A stretch of DNA of 64,000 nucleotides from Cycas panzhihuaensis. Its lineage: Eukaryota > Cycadophyta. Both the position numbers and the translations under genes were made by a program. The notes beneath the pieces are model-generated. The model saw only the letters and a program-made list of their open reading frames with translations. It was not told the origin of the DNA and did no database searches. This document shows positions 1-11,337 of this stretch, piece by piece. Numbering within the stretch: the stretch's first letter is position 1; the number at the start of each line of letters is the position of its first letter. The stretch spans positions 243,047,741-243,111,740 of the forward strand of contig CM041465.1 in the NCBI GenBank assembly GCA_023213395.1. The letters run 5' to 3'.

Positions 1-540
1 TCATTTTTATTTAAAGGGCTATAGATCTTAGAAAGTTCATGGGTTTTTATTCCCTATGAGGTTTTTCCCACAAAAGTGTCAATATAATAATGAGACTCAA
101 ATGAAGACCTCATAGTTTTATTATAATGACCTTTTACCATTAAAGAGGGTATTTATAGATGTTAATGTATCAAGGTCATTATATTAATTATATGAAGGTG
201 ACTTTAGGTTAGCTAAGTCATATAGTTTAATATAATTTCATTTATATTTAAGTGTAATTTTGGGATCATGTCATTAGGCAAGAAACTTCTTTAGAAATCC
301 TAATGCACATCCTCAGATATATAAGGCTAAATGTGAAAGAGAGAGTCATAATTCTCACCTCTCATTTTTTTTCTCAATCTTGTTCTCTTTATTTTACTCT
401 TATTATGTACCATTATTTTAGTGTAGTGGAGTGTGGCAACTGGATCCTTCACCCAACACTTTTGATCTTATTTCTCCTCTATAGTTATTAGCTGCCCTCC
501 ATTTCAGGTCTTGGGACTAGTTTTTGGGAGTTAGAGTGAC
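1..540. other. AT-rich stretch without a gene, possible LTR remnant
   Basis: No convincing coding sequence is visible. The stretch is AT-rich, with phrases such as 'gaggtttttcccac' near 59-72 that resemble the ends of plant copia LTRs. There is no matching partner copy in the window and no clear target duplication, so a copia LTR remnant is only a guess. Confidence 0.25.
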
Positions 541-2641
541 CTTAGGATAAGGTTAGGCCCCCCTTTTGACAGTCTATTATTATACCACTTTTAATTTTGG
601 TGCGAAAAACACTACCATAAAGTAATTTATAGTACCATAGATACATATATGGTATGCTTATTTTAACTCTAGCTCATAGTCCCAATGGTTAAATGACTCT
701 TTTTCCACATTATTTGGTAGGCCCAAGGTGCCACATTAGCCTAGGTTAGTTCATCACATCCTAGGGAGCCTTATTTGGCCTCCTACTTCATTGTTTATTC
801 AATTTTCTCAAGATTTAAATCTCCTTCACCTTAGCTACATCCATGGTTTTGGGTAGTGGTTTCTTCACCTTGTAGGCATGAAACCACCACCCCCTCACCT
901 TGTTTTTTCATAGAAAAACTCTCTAATTTAAGGGCATATGATATATATCTTCCATTTCTCTCATAATATTAAAATACTATGGATACTATGCCACAACAAC
1001 CCTTCTACTTTAGATACAACTTGCATGCTTTGGGAGCCAAGGTGAAGAAGTTGGAGATCAACCCTAATATGAGTAAAGGAGCATTTAAGAGTATCACATT
1101 GGGTGGTAATTACTTCCTTCCTCTCAATTGGATTAGGCATCCCCCATCCAACCTTTATTTACCATTTTATGAGAGTCCACCTCACTCTAATCCTCTTTGC
1201 TTTGTTGTTGTTTCATTGCATAGCTAACGTTGTTTAGGGATTGATGGCTTTTATTTTTATTATAATAGTAGAATATAGGATTGGATTTACTTGATATTTC
1301 CTTCTCTTCTTTCATATATATTTTCCATTGACTTGTAGGTGTATGGTAGGAAGTCTCTCCTTACTATATCTAAGGGAACCGACCATGTAGGGTAGGCCAT
1401 GCCATTCTAAGGCACTCCTCCTCTCCTTGCCTCATATTCATTTTTGTTGCTATTCTACTATATGTTGCATATACTTGCATGCATGTTTCTTAATCACATA
1501 TATTAACCTTTTCCCATGCAAGTAAATTTATTAAAAGGTTATTAGGGTATCCTTCTATTTAGATCTAACTTGCATGTATGTGGAGGAGTAACTCTCTTCC
1601 ATCCATATTAGGGATTGGAGAAGGTGTACTTCATCAAGATAAACACTTTCTATTTCTTGCATTTTGTTGTTACATATATTTCTTTTACTTCTTTTATTTA
1701 CTTTCTATCTATTGCTTTTATTCATTTGGGGCAAGTAAGTGGAACCCCTATTATTTCACTTTAACTAATAATGTATGCATCTAGAAAGAAAGATAAAGAG
1801 AAGCAAGGAGGAGTAGAGCCACCAACCATCTACTAAGACTGATGGACATCTTTTTATTCTCTTTCTCTATTATTTTATATTAGACCCCATTAAAAGATAT
1901 CCTTCCCCACTTATTGATTTTATTTTTCCTTTCTTAGTTTCATGGTCATTAAAAAAGGGAATGAGGGAGTAGATGAGGGTTTCTCTTGCATTATAGGAAA
2001 TAAAATAACTATAATTCATAGGAAAGAGAATAGATTCATTTCTCCTTTTATTTCAACAAGAAGAATATCAAAATCAAAGGTGATTTTTTGGGTTAGGGTT
2101 ACATGTAGGGAAAGATTCTCTACCTTTTCCCCCTCTTTATTTTTCCCCTCGCTTGCATCTCTTTATTTTCCTTTTAGTTATCTTACATATTGTTTTAAAG
2201 AAAAAAAGAAGAAAAGAGAGAAGATAGTAATAAAGGAAGAGAGAGTGAGGACATTACTTGCTTTACATTCCTCTCTTATTCTTTTTGTTGCTCTAATTCC
2301 CAAACAACCTAACAACATAGTGAAGAAAACCCAACCATACTCTTCTCACCTAACTAAGTAGGTTTATGCTTATTTACCTTTTTCTCTCTTCCTCCTCTCT
2401 TTCTATTTGTCATGTTGGCCCCTTACTAAGGGAGATTACCCAACCATACCTCTCTCCTCTAAAACCCTAAGAAAAGGGAAGGAATTGTGCTTCTATGTTC
2501 CTGAATTCACACCTTTGTGTTGCATGAGTACCTTATAATAACCACCTAAGATTCTATTACACTCCATACTAGGTTCCACACCCTAGACCTAGCCCCTAGT
2601 GGTGTTTGTTATCTTAGGTACCCTCGACAGGAGTGATCCTT
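541..2641 (+). repeat. Diverged Tat-like 5' LTR (element T0), plus strand
   Basis: The right end resembles the end of the T2 LTR. 'gtgatcctt' at the end here is followed by one base and a primer-binding-like site, as 'gtgattcca' is at 59842-59850. Inside, 'ccattctaaggcac' near 1401-1415 corresponds to 'ccattccaaggctac' at 58276-58290 of T2, and in reverse to the T1 LTR near 4803. A stretch near 596-650 with 'aaagtaatttatagtaccat' resembles the repeated U3 unit of the other LTRs. The left boundary is a guess. Short open frames here (979-1227, 1942-2361) have no recognisable domain and are not called. Confidence 0.4.
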
Positions 2642-2642
2642 C

Positions 2643-2660
2643 TAGCAACCATACTAGAGA
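2643..2660 (+). other. Primer-binding-like site of element T0
   Basis: The 18 bases 'tagcaaccatactagaga' differ at only two positions from the primer-binding site of T2 at 59852-59869 ('tagcgaccatactaggga'). In both cases the site lies one base after the inferred LTR end. This is the main reason for reading the sequence to its left as an LTR. Confidence 0.5.
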
Positions 2661-3030
2661 ATGTCATTTAGAATGTTTTAAGCTTTCTTTAGATTTCTTG
2701 TGCGTCCTTTTTACCCTTGCATAGGGCCTACTAGGGCATCTTTCTTTTATATATCTTATTTATTACTTTCAATTATTTTTTGTTCTCTCTATTTCCTCAA
2801 GCAAAGCATTTCACTTACATATGCAATATTTCTCATATCACTTACTTGGTTTACCTCTGATTGAAGTAGAGCCTATTTAGTCCCATTCTCCTTGTCCAAC
2901 TAAGAGTTTCTAATGGAGGGTTATCCTTTTAATTGGGATAATGACCCTTATGCTTTGGATTAGACTCATCCCAAGGTCCCTGCTTCCTAGTATGATCCCA
3001 TCCAAGTTGTTGGGGATCCTACATACTATC
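2661..3030 (+). other. Leader of element T0, first part
   Basis: Pyrimidine-rich sequence downstream of the T0 primer-binding-like site. A short frame opens at the ATG at 2913 and stops after 16 codons, so it may be a gag start or chance. The sequence is cut at 3031-3035 by insertion of T1 and resumes at 21427, as shown by the ATACC duplication on both sides of T1. Confidence 0.4.
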
Positions 3031-3035
3031 ATACC
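3031..3035. repeat. Target site duplication of T1, left copy
   Basis: ATACC directly precedes the T1 LTR terminus. The same five bases follow the other T1 terminus at 21422-21426. Five-base duplications are the norm for Ty3/gypsy integrases. Confidence 0.8.
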
Positions 3036-6000
3036 TAGAATCGCACCTCTAAGGATCACCAGGTTAGAAGAGATTGGCCCAACATAACTAACAACTTTTT
3101 GGCTAAGGATCTATAAGGATAAGGAAGAATGATCACCCACAAAGGGCATCTATATATCAGAATGTAGGTTCGAGGACCCGTAAATGGTGCACAAACTCTC
3201 TTCCAGGTAAACACCTCCTCAATTTGAAGCTGGGGTAAAAGAGAGATCTCCTTAGTTTGCCAAGTAACCTCTAAAGGGACCCTCCCATCCTGGATGGCCA
3301 AGGAAAGAGGGTGAAGGTGATGTTAAAGTTCATGGAGACCGCTCCACGACGGCGTGGGACTAAGACCCACTATTTGCAACCGAGCGCACGGATTAGCCGA
3401 TACGTCGGGTAACCCCGGGAGTCGACCCGTGAACCAAGGCTCTGATACCACTAAGGCTTACCATACACCCAAAATCCCCAGGGTGATTTGGGGAGAGGGC
3501 TCCGCGAACTTTAATAGGTGAAGGATCACCTTATCTCATTAAGAGGGGATGAGTGGGACAAGTCCTAATCAAAAGGAGAGAAGACTTGCATGCAAGCTGT
3601 GAGTGGCTAGTGATGTGAGTAAATGAGGAAGGAGTTAGGCTGAAGAACCAACTTTAAGTTAAAGGGTGAAGCCAAGGGAGGCTTTACTAAAATAAAGGAA
3701 AGATAACCTTGAGAGGAGTTACCCTCAAGGTGCTTACACCTAAAACGAGGGTTAGGTATAAGAGATAAAACAAGGTATATTGTTCCTATGTTTATTTTTG
3801 CTATGTAGTAAGGTAATGTAGGAGTACGTGTTATTGTTGTTCATATTTTGTTTATTAATAGTAAGAAAAATGAACTCAAAAGAAACTATACATTCACTCT
3901 CTCTTCCCTAAATACTAACCTCCATCTCCTTATCTTTCATAAGCATAGGAAGAAAGAAGGGCAAGCAAGCAACCAAGGAAAAGAATGTAAGCATGAAATG
4001 AAAACCCACTTAATAATGTGCAAGAGGAAAGTAAGGTGCAAATGGAAAGATGCACAACCCATCTCACCTAAATCCTAGCAGAGATAAGGATTTAGGCAAG
4101 AAGGTAAACAAGCAAAGATGTGATTGGGGAGAGACAACACCTATTGGTACGAGTTAACTATCTTTCCCTTATGCATCTAAATGAGGGAAGCAACAACAAA
4201 CAATAGAATGCAAGTTATATATTCCTTTCTTCTTTCATTCTTGTTTGGGGATAAAAGAGGAGAAAAGGTAAGAATAAGAAGGGAAAGGTAGAAAAGCATA
4301 CTCAAAAATTACATAATCAGTGTGGCAACTTCCTCACTTCCTTTACAGTCTAAGCTTGCCTCCTTGACATGCCTTACCACAAATGGCATGGTGAAAGGAG
4401 CACTAACGAGAGGAGGCTTCCTTACCTTCCCTAATACTTAAATGTAAAAAGAAACTAAAAGGAGAAGAATAGAATGCCTATATTTGTAATTTTAAAGCAT
4501 AATAATAACAATAGGGAAAGGAATACATACTTGCAACAGAGGTCTTTTCTCTCTACAAAGCGTATGGAACCTACACAACACAAAATTTGCCCTTTCCCAA
4601 GGGGCACTAGTTGTGTGTAGGAGCAAGTTTATACAAGAAAATATATATGTATATATGTGTTCCTATTCAAAGAAAAAAAGGGAAATGATAATAGGCTTAA
4701 CAAGTATCTATCAAATAACAAAACATGCAATGTTAGTATTATTCCACCTTGTGTACTCAACAAATAGATAATGTGGGAAAAGGGGGGGTGAAAGGGAAGA
4801 AGATAGGTAGCCTTGGAATGGCTAACCCTCCCAACTAAAAGTCCATAGGTCCCCAAGCACTCAAGACAATGGCTAAAAAGATCAAAACTACTCAATAGTA
4901 AGAGCAAAATAGGTTTTACATATGGAAGGAAAAGTTGCAAGAAAGCTGCCAAAGTTGTAAAAATTGTAAAAGTTGTAAAGTGTAACTTTTATAAGATTTT
5001 ATAAGAGCAAGCCCAAAGCTAAAAAGACACAAAAGAGGGATGATAACTAGGTTATATGGGGTTCTTGGTGGTTGGTTGTAGGCATAGCAAGGGGTTTCTA
5101 ATTCTACAATTGGTGGAACTCCCTACACCAAAAGTTTTTGGTTAAGCAAGGAAGGTATAGAGAAGGAGAGAAGGGGGCTACCCTTGAGGAGAAGGCGTAT
5201 GGGTTCAGAACCCTGCCTAAAACTCCTTTCTCTCTCCTATAGACTACCTTTCCTATCACCTCCTTGGATGGACCCTGAAAAAACTTAGTGAAGGAAGAGG
5301 AGGAGCCAACAGAAAGGAGGGTTTGCCTCCTAATATAGAAAAATGAAAGAGGACTTCACATATGCAAGTAGGAAAATACAAGCAAAATAACATTTATACT
5401 ATAAAAGAAGGGCACAAAGGTTGATTTGTAGATACTTGGTAAGCATAGATCTGAGGTAAATCTATCAAGAAAACTAGCTAAAAAGGGGGGGGATCCCTTT
5501 GAGGGATTGTTAGAAAATCCCTGTAGTACCAGAGAAAAGAAGCATAACCTATAGAGAAAATGATGCATGAGGCTTAGTAAGGTATTTGGAATGTGGCTTT
5601 ATCTTAGCTAGCCTTGTTATAGACCTATACTCATGTTTTCTATCCTGTAGCAGTTGATAGCTAAAGTGTGGAGCAAGTATAATAAGGTTGAAGCTTGTTT
5701 TAGAACTTGTTAAGAAGAGAGGAGAAAAAAGAGAGTCAGAAGAGAGCAAATGGGGTGAATTCTCAGTTTTTAAACCTAACCTTAGCCCAGTAAGTGATTA
5801 AGATTCGTCCTTAGTAGGAAATAGCTTATTACCATGTAGCAGTTTTATATTTAATGTGAAATTAGCCATGGCTGGACAAAAATAGAGTTTTGAATAGTTG
5901 CGTCACAATAAACTTCACGGTACCTTGAAGTTTGAAGCAGTACCGTAGAGTTGATAGTGGTGCAACTATGACTAAGGGAAAGACAAAAGGAGGAGAGTCC

Positions 6001-6468
6001 TAGAGGCTTCTAGGAGGAGGGTCCTAGATCCTAAGAGAGCATAATGCAATGACAAGATAGTAAGGAGGGGTCATGAGACCCAAAGAGGCCACAATAAGTG
6101 AGAAAATGGTCTTCAAGGACTCTAAAAAGAAACAAGTAGTGTATAAGGGTGACAATCAGGTCTAAATAGGGTGTTAGGAGTTATGTCACGATAAGAAATA
6201 ATGAAAGATAGGTTGCAAGAGCCAACAATACTTGGGGGCATACAAAGACATGAAAGAGGGTCATGAACTACCATAGTCATCATAGGCTAAAAACTATCAA
6301 GATGCAGCATAAACAGGCAACAAATGCATAATGATTACGCACTCAACCAATTAATGTGTAATGCATCTTTACTGATGAATCTCTAAAGCTAGTGGGAGTG
6401 ATGATAGAAGTATACCTATACTTACCTAAGTCAGGTCACCTATGTTCATTCCTGGTAGCTAGGAAACA
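3036..6468 (-). repeat. T1 3' LTR (3433 bp)
   Basis: Aligns by eye along its whole length with 18172-21421. In element orientation it starts TGTTTCCTAG (plus-strand end 6468). Its other terminus has decayed from the TGG seen at 18172 to TAG. It contains a 195-bp insertion (3321-3515) missing from the 5' LTR. It also has a 9-base-period repeat near 4921-4985 and the U3 'gtaccac'-type repeat near 5908-5970. Short open frames inside are not conserved in the other LTR copies and are not called as genes. Confidence 0.85.
3321..3515. mobile_element. 195-bp CpG-rich insertion with inverted termini inside the T1 3' LTR
   Basis: Present in the left T1 LTR and absent from the right one. AGGTGA occurs on both sides (3315-3320 and 3516-3521), whereas the empty site at 18450-18455 has it once, so it is a target duplication. 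The ends are imperfect inverted repeats: 'tgttaaagttcatggagacc' against the complement of the other end, 'tattaaagttcgcggagccc'. The minus strand carries 'tggtatcagagcc', the sequence many LTR elements use to pair with initiator tRNA-Met and also part of some tRNA-derived SINEs. Unlike its surroundings it keeps many CpG sites. It may be a MITE, a SINE or a very small TRIM-like element; I cannot decide. Confidence 0.75.
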
Positions 6469-6481
6469 CCACCCCTTTAAC
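6469..6481 (-). other. T1 polypurine tract
   Basis: On the minus strand 'gttaaaggggtgg' directly precedes the LTR start TGTTTCC. TB and TC have equivalent tracts at 24869-24880 and 53271-53282, which fixes the LTR boundary. Confidence 0.7.
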
Positions 6482-6954
6482 AGTAGAGCCTCGCCACTCA
6501 GAAGCGTGATGTGATGGAAAATGCTGATAACACAAAAGTTAGTAATGTACATCAAAGTATAGTGGTGTTGTCATCTAAGGGAGATGGCAAGTGTCATGGT
6601 AGAATGTGTGGGCAAGGAGAAGAGGAAGGTGACATAGGGGCTACCTATGCCTTTTCCTAAAGTCTAATGAGAGGGAGTTGATGAGGGGGATGCCCCTATT
6701 ACACACATGTAAGGTGAATGGAGTTGACAGTTATAAACAAGATTAGTCTAATGCTATGAATGAGAAATATGTACATATAAAAGTTAAAATACTAGGGCTT
6801 TGTGCTAGGGGTGGTATAAAGGACAAAGAGAAGAAAGACAAACCTGATGGTCACCATAGGTTAACCTCCATAGTGGCTGACTTTTAGAGGTACGAATAGA
6901 TCAGAAGATAGAGGATGGGATGAACTTAGAACCAAGGTGTTTAGGACACTCAAT

Positions 6955-7390
6955 ACGTTCCTCAAGGGGGGTCATTGAGAAGAGGGAGACGACACTCGAG
7001 GATGCGATGGATGAAGCCATCAGCCTCAGCATTTTGGTCTTAGGGAAGATATCTATAGAAGAGAAATGAGATAGGAGGGACCTAGCGATCGAAGCAAGGC
7101 CTCTCAAGTGTGGGTAATGTACCTAGTAAACCTAGGTAAGATGCGATATGACGATCTAAGAGTCACAAAGTAGGACGATAGGACTGTGGTGGAAATAGAG
7201 TGCATCAGTAAGGGCCTTTATAATAGTTGTGTATTCAACTTTGTTATTGGTGGCCTCAGGAAGAAAGACTCTAGAATATAAGTAGTCATATCTAGAGGGG
7301 TCATAAAGGATCCATGTGGCAATAAAAAGGCCTAGATTGCCACGACTTCCTCCATTAGTGAAAATAAGCAATGCCATGGTGAGGAGATGG
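6955..7390 (-). pseudogene. T1 second RNase H (archaeal-type), broken
   Basis: This would be an extra RNase H that helps degrade the RNA of the RNA-DNA hybrid during reverse transcription. The minus strand reads LIFTNGGSRGN, then NNKVEYTTIIKAL, then LLCDS, and in another frame QNAEADG near 6970. This matches the archaeal-type RNase H signature D-GG-x-N, AEY, CDS, AD. The first Asp is Asn here (FTN in place of FTD). Stops interrupt the region just after the CDS motif. It lies about 0.5 kb before the polypurine tract and about 4 kb beyond integrase, so it is not part of the main pol frame. Homologous copies are at 25460-25859 and 53770-54166. Confidence 0.75.
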
Positions 7391-8639
7391 GGATTTCCAT
7401 CGAAGGGCAAAAGAAAGCTCGATAGTGAGGTCGATAAGTAGAGGGAAGGAAAAAGAGATAGTGATAAGACTATAAATCACTCAAAAGGCTATCAATAAGG
7501 ATCATGAAGGATAGGATAATCTTGAAAAGAGGTTATTTGGAAGTGTAAGGATCGACCCAATGGAGAGCGAATGAAGGCAGAAAAGGCTCCTTTGAGGTCC
7601 CAATGGTCATTAAAAGGACCAAAGTGAGGTCCAAAATTAGGGGGGGATTTTCTTTGGTAGCCCCAAAGGCTCAAATAGGCACCAAAAACAAATCTAGAGT
7701 GGTAAAACAAGCCAAAAGAGTATAAACATGGGTATGGTTTAGAGCGGTATAGAAAATGAGATTAGGGGGTCTCTAAGAGACTGAAGTGGTCATCATAAAT
7801 GCACCAAAAAGGTCTAAAATAGAGGCCACGAAGGTAGAACAGGGGACAAACCCAGAAGGTAAAGGTAATATAGGTATCGATATGGTTGCAAAGGTTATCA
7901 TGATAAAAGAAAAGGAAGAGGCACCCTTTGACTCCCCTGCATATATAAAGGAAGGAGGGCAAAAATAAAATTCATTTTCATAGGCTCGCAATCGATCTAA
8001 AGCCCTTCGTGTATGCAGTGGAGCGCTATCTAATTTTAAAGTCACACAACATGAGATTTGACCATTGGATTGAGACGAGGAGACAATCAAGATGACCGAG
8101 GTGACAAGATGGTGGTGGCCAAGGCATATCTAGTGAGTGGATTACCTCTACCCTCTCCATTTTGTCATTTATTTTCAGTGGCTTTTTATTGTCTTTGAAC
8201 TAGTTTTTGGCCCCTTAAGGGCAATCTAGGACCCTCTTGAGCTTGATTGGAGCCTAGAGAGGGGAAGAACTAGGGCATTAAGTAGTCTTAGTCCCAGTGG
8301 GCCTATCCTTGGCCCACTCTAGAAAAAAAATTAGGTTTGAGGCATCCCCCTCTATTTTAAGAGGGAAACAATAACCCCACAACAAATATTACGATGTCAC
8401 AAAGGGGGCATGAAAATCTTAGTAGGGCCCATGTCAAAGTCTTTGGTACCACAGAGTTTGATGTGGGGCAAAGGTAGAGTAGAGATAAAAGGAAGAAAAA
8501 GAGGCCTGAGACGATGGCTAGCTTGGCTTAATGGGGCTAGAAACATCTTGAGGGTGATTAGGCATAGTATGATAGTTATTTGAACTGATTCTTGGGTGAT
8601 CTTGTAAGCAATTATTACAGTGGACAACTGTGAGAATAT
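7391..8639. other. Spacer between second RNase H and antisense gene, with a TATA-like site
   Basis: No frame is conserved with the equivalent spacers of TB and TC. On the plus strand 'gcatatataaagg' at 7939-7951 looks like a TATA box about 700 bases upstream of the antisense gene. The corresponding TB and TC positions do not keep it clearly. A 'ggtaccacagagtttg' string near 8446-8461 resembles the U3 repeat unit of the LTRs. Confidence 0.4.
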
Positions 8640-10600
8640 CAGAATCACTATGATGAGCTTTATAGAGATGATGTCATAAGGTGATAGGTGGACACTGGGA
8701 CACTATAGGTTATTGAATATCATTAAGAGCCCATAGTATGCATCATACCAGTGCCTCCTAGTGGACATAGTCTCCCACTGGGACTACAGGTGGCATGTCT
8801 TCTACCTTCCCCTAGTGATGGACATCACTGCCACACTAGGAGATATTAGAAGGATCGTGGGAGTATTAGTAGGAAGAGCACTAGAATCACTAGGGACATT
8901 GCCTATAACAAATGCTACACACATAGAGGCAGCTACATATTTCACAGGCCAAGGCAAGTCGGACTGATGAGGAATGTTGGTATAGATGATGGTGATGTTT
9001 AGGATTTCTTGAATGAGGAATCTTATCACATTGAGCATTCTATTATAGATTTCCTAGAAACATAACTATAGGGACATACTAGGTGAGTGGATAGCTACTG
9101 TTAGGAGGTGTGAGACTGGAGAGAGGTTGGATTGGGCTGCCTTGATAGCGATAAACATGATTACTTAGGTGGACACTATCCGAGTGGCAGGGATAGGAGT
9201 TTTTTCATATTACAGTCTACTATAATGCTAGTTTTTTTTATCATTTTAGGGAAGTGGTACCACCTAGTAGGCCTCATCCTATCTCATCATGAGTGCCCAT
9301 GGTACACAAGTGGTAGACTCAATTTAGGGGGACTGAGGAATAGGTATACATTTAGAGATCTGTGGAGATGACATCACTAGACCTCCTCACCCTGGTAGAC
9401 TATACAGTTGATCTATATAGAGGAGTACATTGGGACAGTAACGATGTAGTAGGGGAGCAAGGAGGTGATCCTAATGAGGGTGGAGGTGACAATGGAGGTA
9501 ATAGGGTAGGCCCATTAGGAGCTACAGGTGGAGAGACATGTCCCTTAAGAGTTGTTAGAGGTGAGGTAGGGCCTTCTAGAGCTGTAGGAGGAGGTAGGCC
9601 ACCAACATAGAGGAAGAGAGAAGCAGGTAGGGCTCCAATGGTAGTGGTGATAATGATGGAAGCAACAGAGGCAGCCATATCCACGATGGATAGAAGAGAG
9701 TAGATGGGAGAGGTCCTAAGAGGTTATGAGGTAGGAGAGGTGGTACCAGAGGCTGAGGAGGGTAGTCCAACAATTAAGAGAGTTCCTCTAGAGGAGGTAG
9801 TCATCCGAGTCAAGGAGTCAGCCATCCTAAGACGTGAGACATTATCCTTTCCTAATGCCTTTCAACCACTAACAACCTAGATAGCTTGCTTTGATTTAAT
9901 TTTAAGGTTTTGATACATGTATATATGGACTAACACGTGGTATGTATGATTTGATAGGAGCAGTAGAGATGGCAAGTCTGGTAGAGGTGGTAGCTTGGGA
10001 GTTGTTCCCCCAGGTCTACATGGAGGGGCAACCTCCCATCTTAGTTGGAGAGGAGCTACGATTGGCAAGGGCACATACAGTGGAATTTTCCCTATTGATT
10101 AGGGCTAAGGATAGGTGGATGGAAGAGTCCTAGGAGTACCAAGTGAGGGTTGGACAATTGTAGGGGGAGTTAGATGGGATCCGCACAGAGAAGGATTGAG
10201 CAGTCACACAGAGAGACACCTTATGAAGCTAGGTCCAGGTTTTGGAGGCTCAGGGAGGATGAGTGGTAGGCAATGATATAGAAAGCTACATCAGGATAAC
10301 TGTATTATAAGAGAGGCTCTGAGGAGTATAGGAGACACTCCAAGTAGTGGAAGGGAAGAGGGATCATATCCAAATGTAATATGACCAATTAGTGGAGAAG
10401 ATGGCTATGAGGTCACCACAGAGTAGGACATAGACCCATACGACAATGATGACCCCAAGGAGGCCTTGAGATGAGTGGAGCAAGGTAGGGATCTCATAGA
10501 GGCATAGGACTAGCCTAGGAGGCATGTGGTTGCTTGGGGAGGGATCACAGAGGCCAAGAAGAGCGGGATGCCGTGGAGCTCAGCACATTACTAGTTTTAA
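8640..10600 (+). pseudogene. Antisense gene of T1 with plant-mobile-domain-like core and coiled-coil tail, broken
   Basis: The gene runs opposite to T1 transcription. Near 8700-8890 it reads, with stops, YRLLNIIKSP, then VSHWDYRWHVFYLP, then ITATLGDIRRIVG. This is the W-x-F-x-LP, T-L-x-D-I, I-x-G pattern of the plant mobile domain known from transposons and the MAIL1/MAIN proteins. Further homology continues near 9130-9370 in another frame (HYPSGRDRSFF, CPWYTSGRLNLGGLRNRYTF). A Gly/Pro-rich linker follows at 9440-9610. About 9940-10480 encodes a charged, heptad-like tail (ELRLARAH, then QVRVGQL, ERDHIQ-like), suggesting a coiled coil. Many TAG/TAA stops sit at former Gln codons. TB and TC carry homologous starts at 33480-33676 and 55380-55920. 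Its role in the element is unknown to me. Confidence 0.65.
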
Positions 10601-11337
10601 CTAGGAAAGCATCAGACCTCCAAGGAGTTATCATATATTGACACATGATCATACTCCTCCCTACAAGGATTCAAACTTCCTGAGGATGATATACTATATG
10701 ATATGATTCATTGTGTATATATAGACAAGGGCAAATTAACACCCTATTTGATCCATAGTAATGGTTTTATGATGTTGTATTTGTTGTTTATTTGTTTATA
10801 TGTTTATGCGTATGTAGTCATGGATGTATGGGTGTATGAAGGGTTATACATCATGATAATTTAGTTTGATTGTTATATGGTTTTTGTTATTATATCACTT
10901 GGGTGGTACCTACACTTCCTTTCATGTAGGACCATACTCGTAGTAGGTATACACAACCACCATGAGTGTAGGTGATAGGCACGTGTGAGGTTAAGAGATG
11001 GAGATCCATACATGTCCATCAAAGAAGCATAGCAAATATGTAAAGGAAGTGACAATGAAGAGTAAGTACAGGTACTTGAGCATGTGATCCTAGTTAGGGT
11101 GCATTTCCGAACTCATGAGCAACAAAAGCCTACACGTCCAACTAGGAGGAAGGGTTTCCCTCAGGAGGGAAACAAAAGATTCTATAGGAGGAATTATAAA
11201 GATAGGTAGGCCACCCTAAGTCACCATTCTGCTTGTGGTCAGGGGGAATAGGGATGTGCTTAGGGTGGTAGTTTAGGCTCATTTCAGAGCGAGAAAAGAG
11301 GAATCAATATGCCTAGTCTACTTGGGAGTAGGGACGA
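10601..11337. other. Spacer between antisense gene and integrase end
   Basis: No domain is recognisable on either strand. The stretch 10740-10900 is AT-rich with repeated 'tttgtttatatg'-like words. It probably holds the 3' ends of both convergent T1 genes, since pol runs leftward into it and the antisense gene runs rightward into it. Confidence 0.4.

Noticed and set aside
1942-2361. 139-codon frame on the plus strand
   Set aside because: No recognisable domain, basic low-complexity ends, and it lies in inferred LTR sequence without a conserved counterpart.
3355-3460. tRNA gene in the CpG-rich insertion
   Set aside because: Only a 'tggtatcagagcc' word and a weak B-box-like string are visible. 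No cloverleaf can be drawn, so a tRNA-derived or primer-site origin is more likely.
9400-9684. Pro/Leu-rich frame on the minus strand
   Set aside because: It is the shadow of the Gly/Pro-rich linker of the antisense gene on the plus strand.
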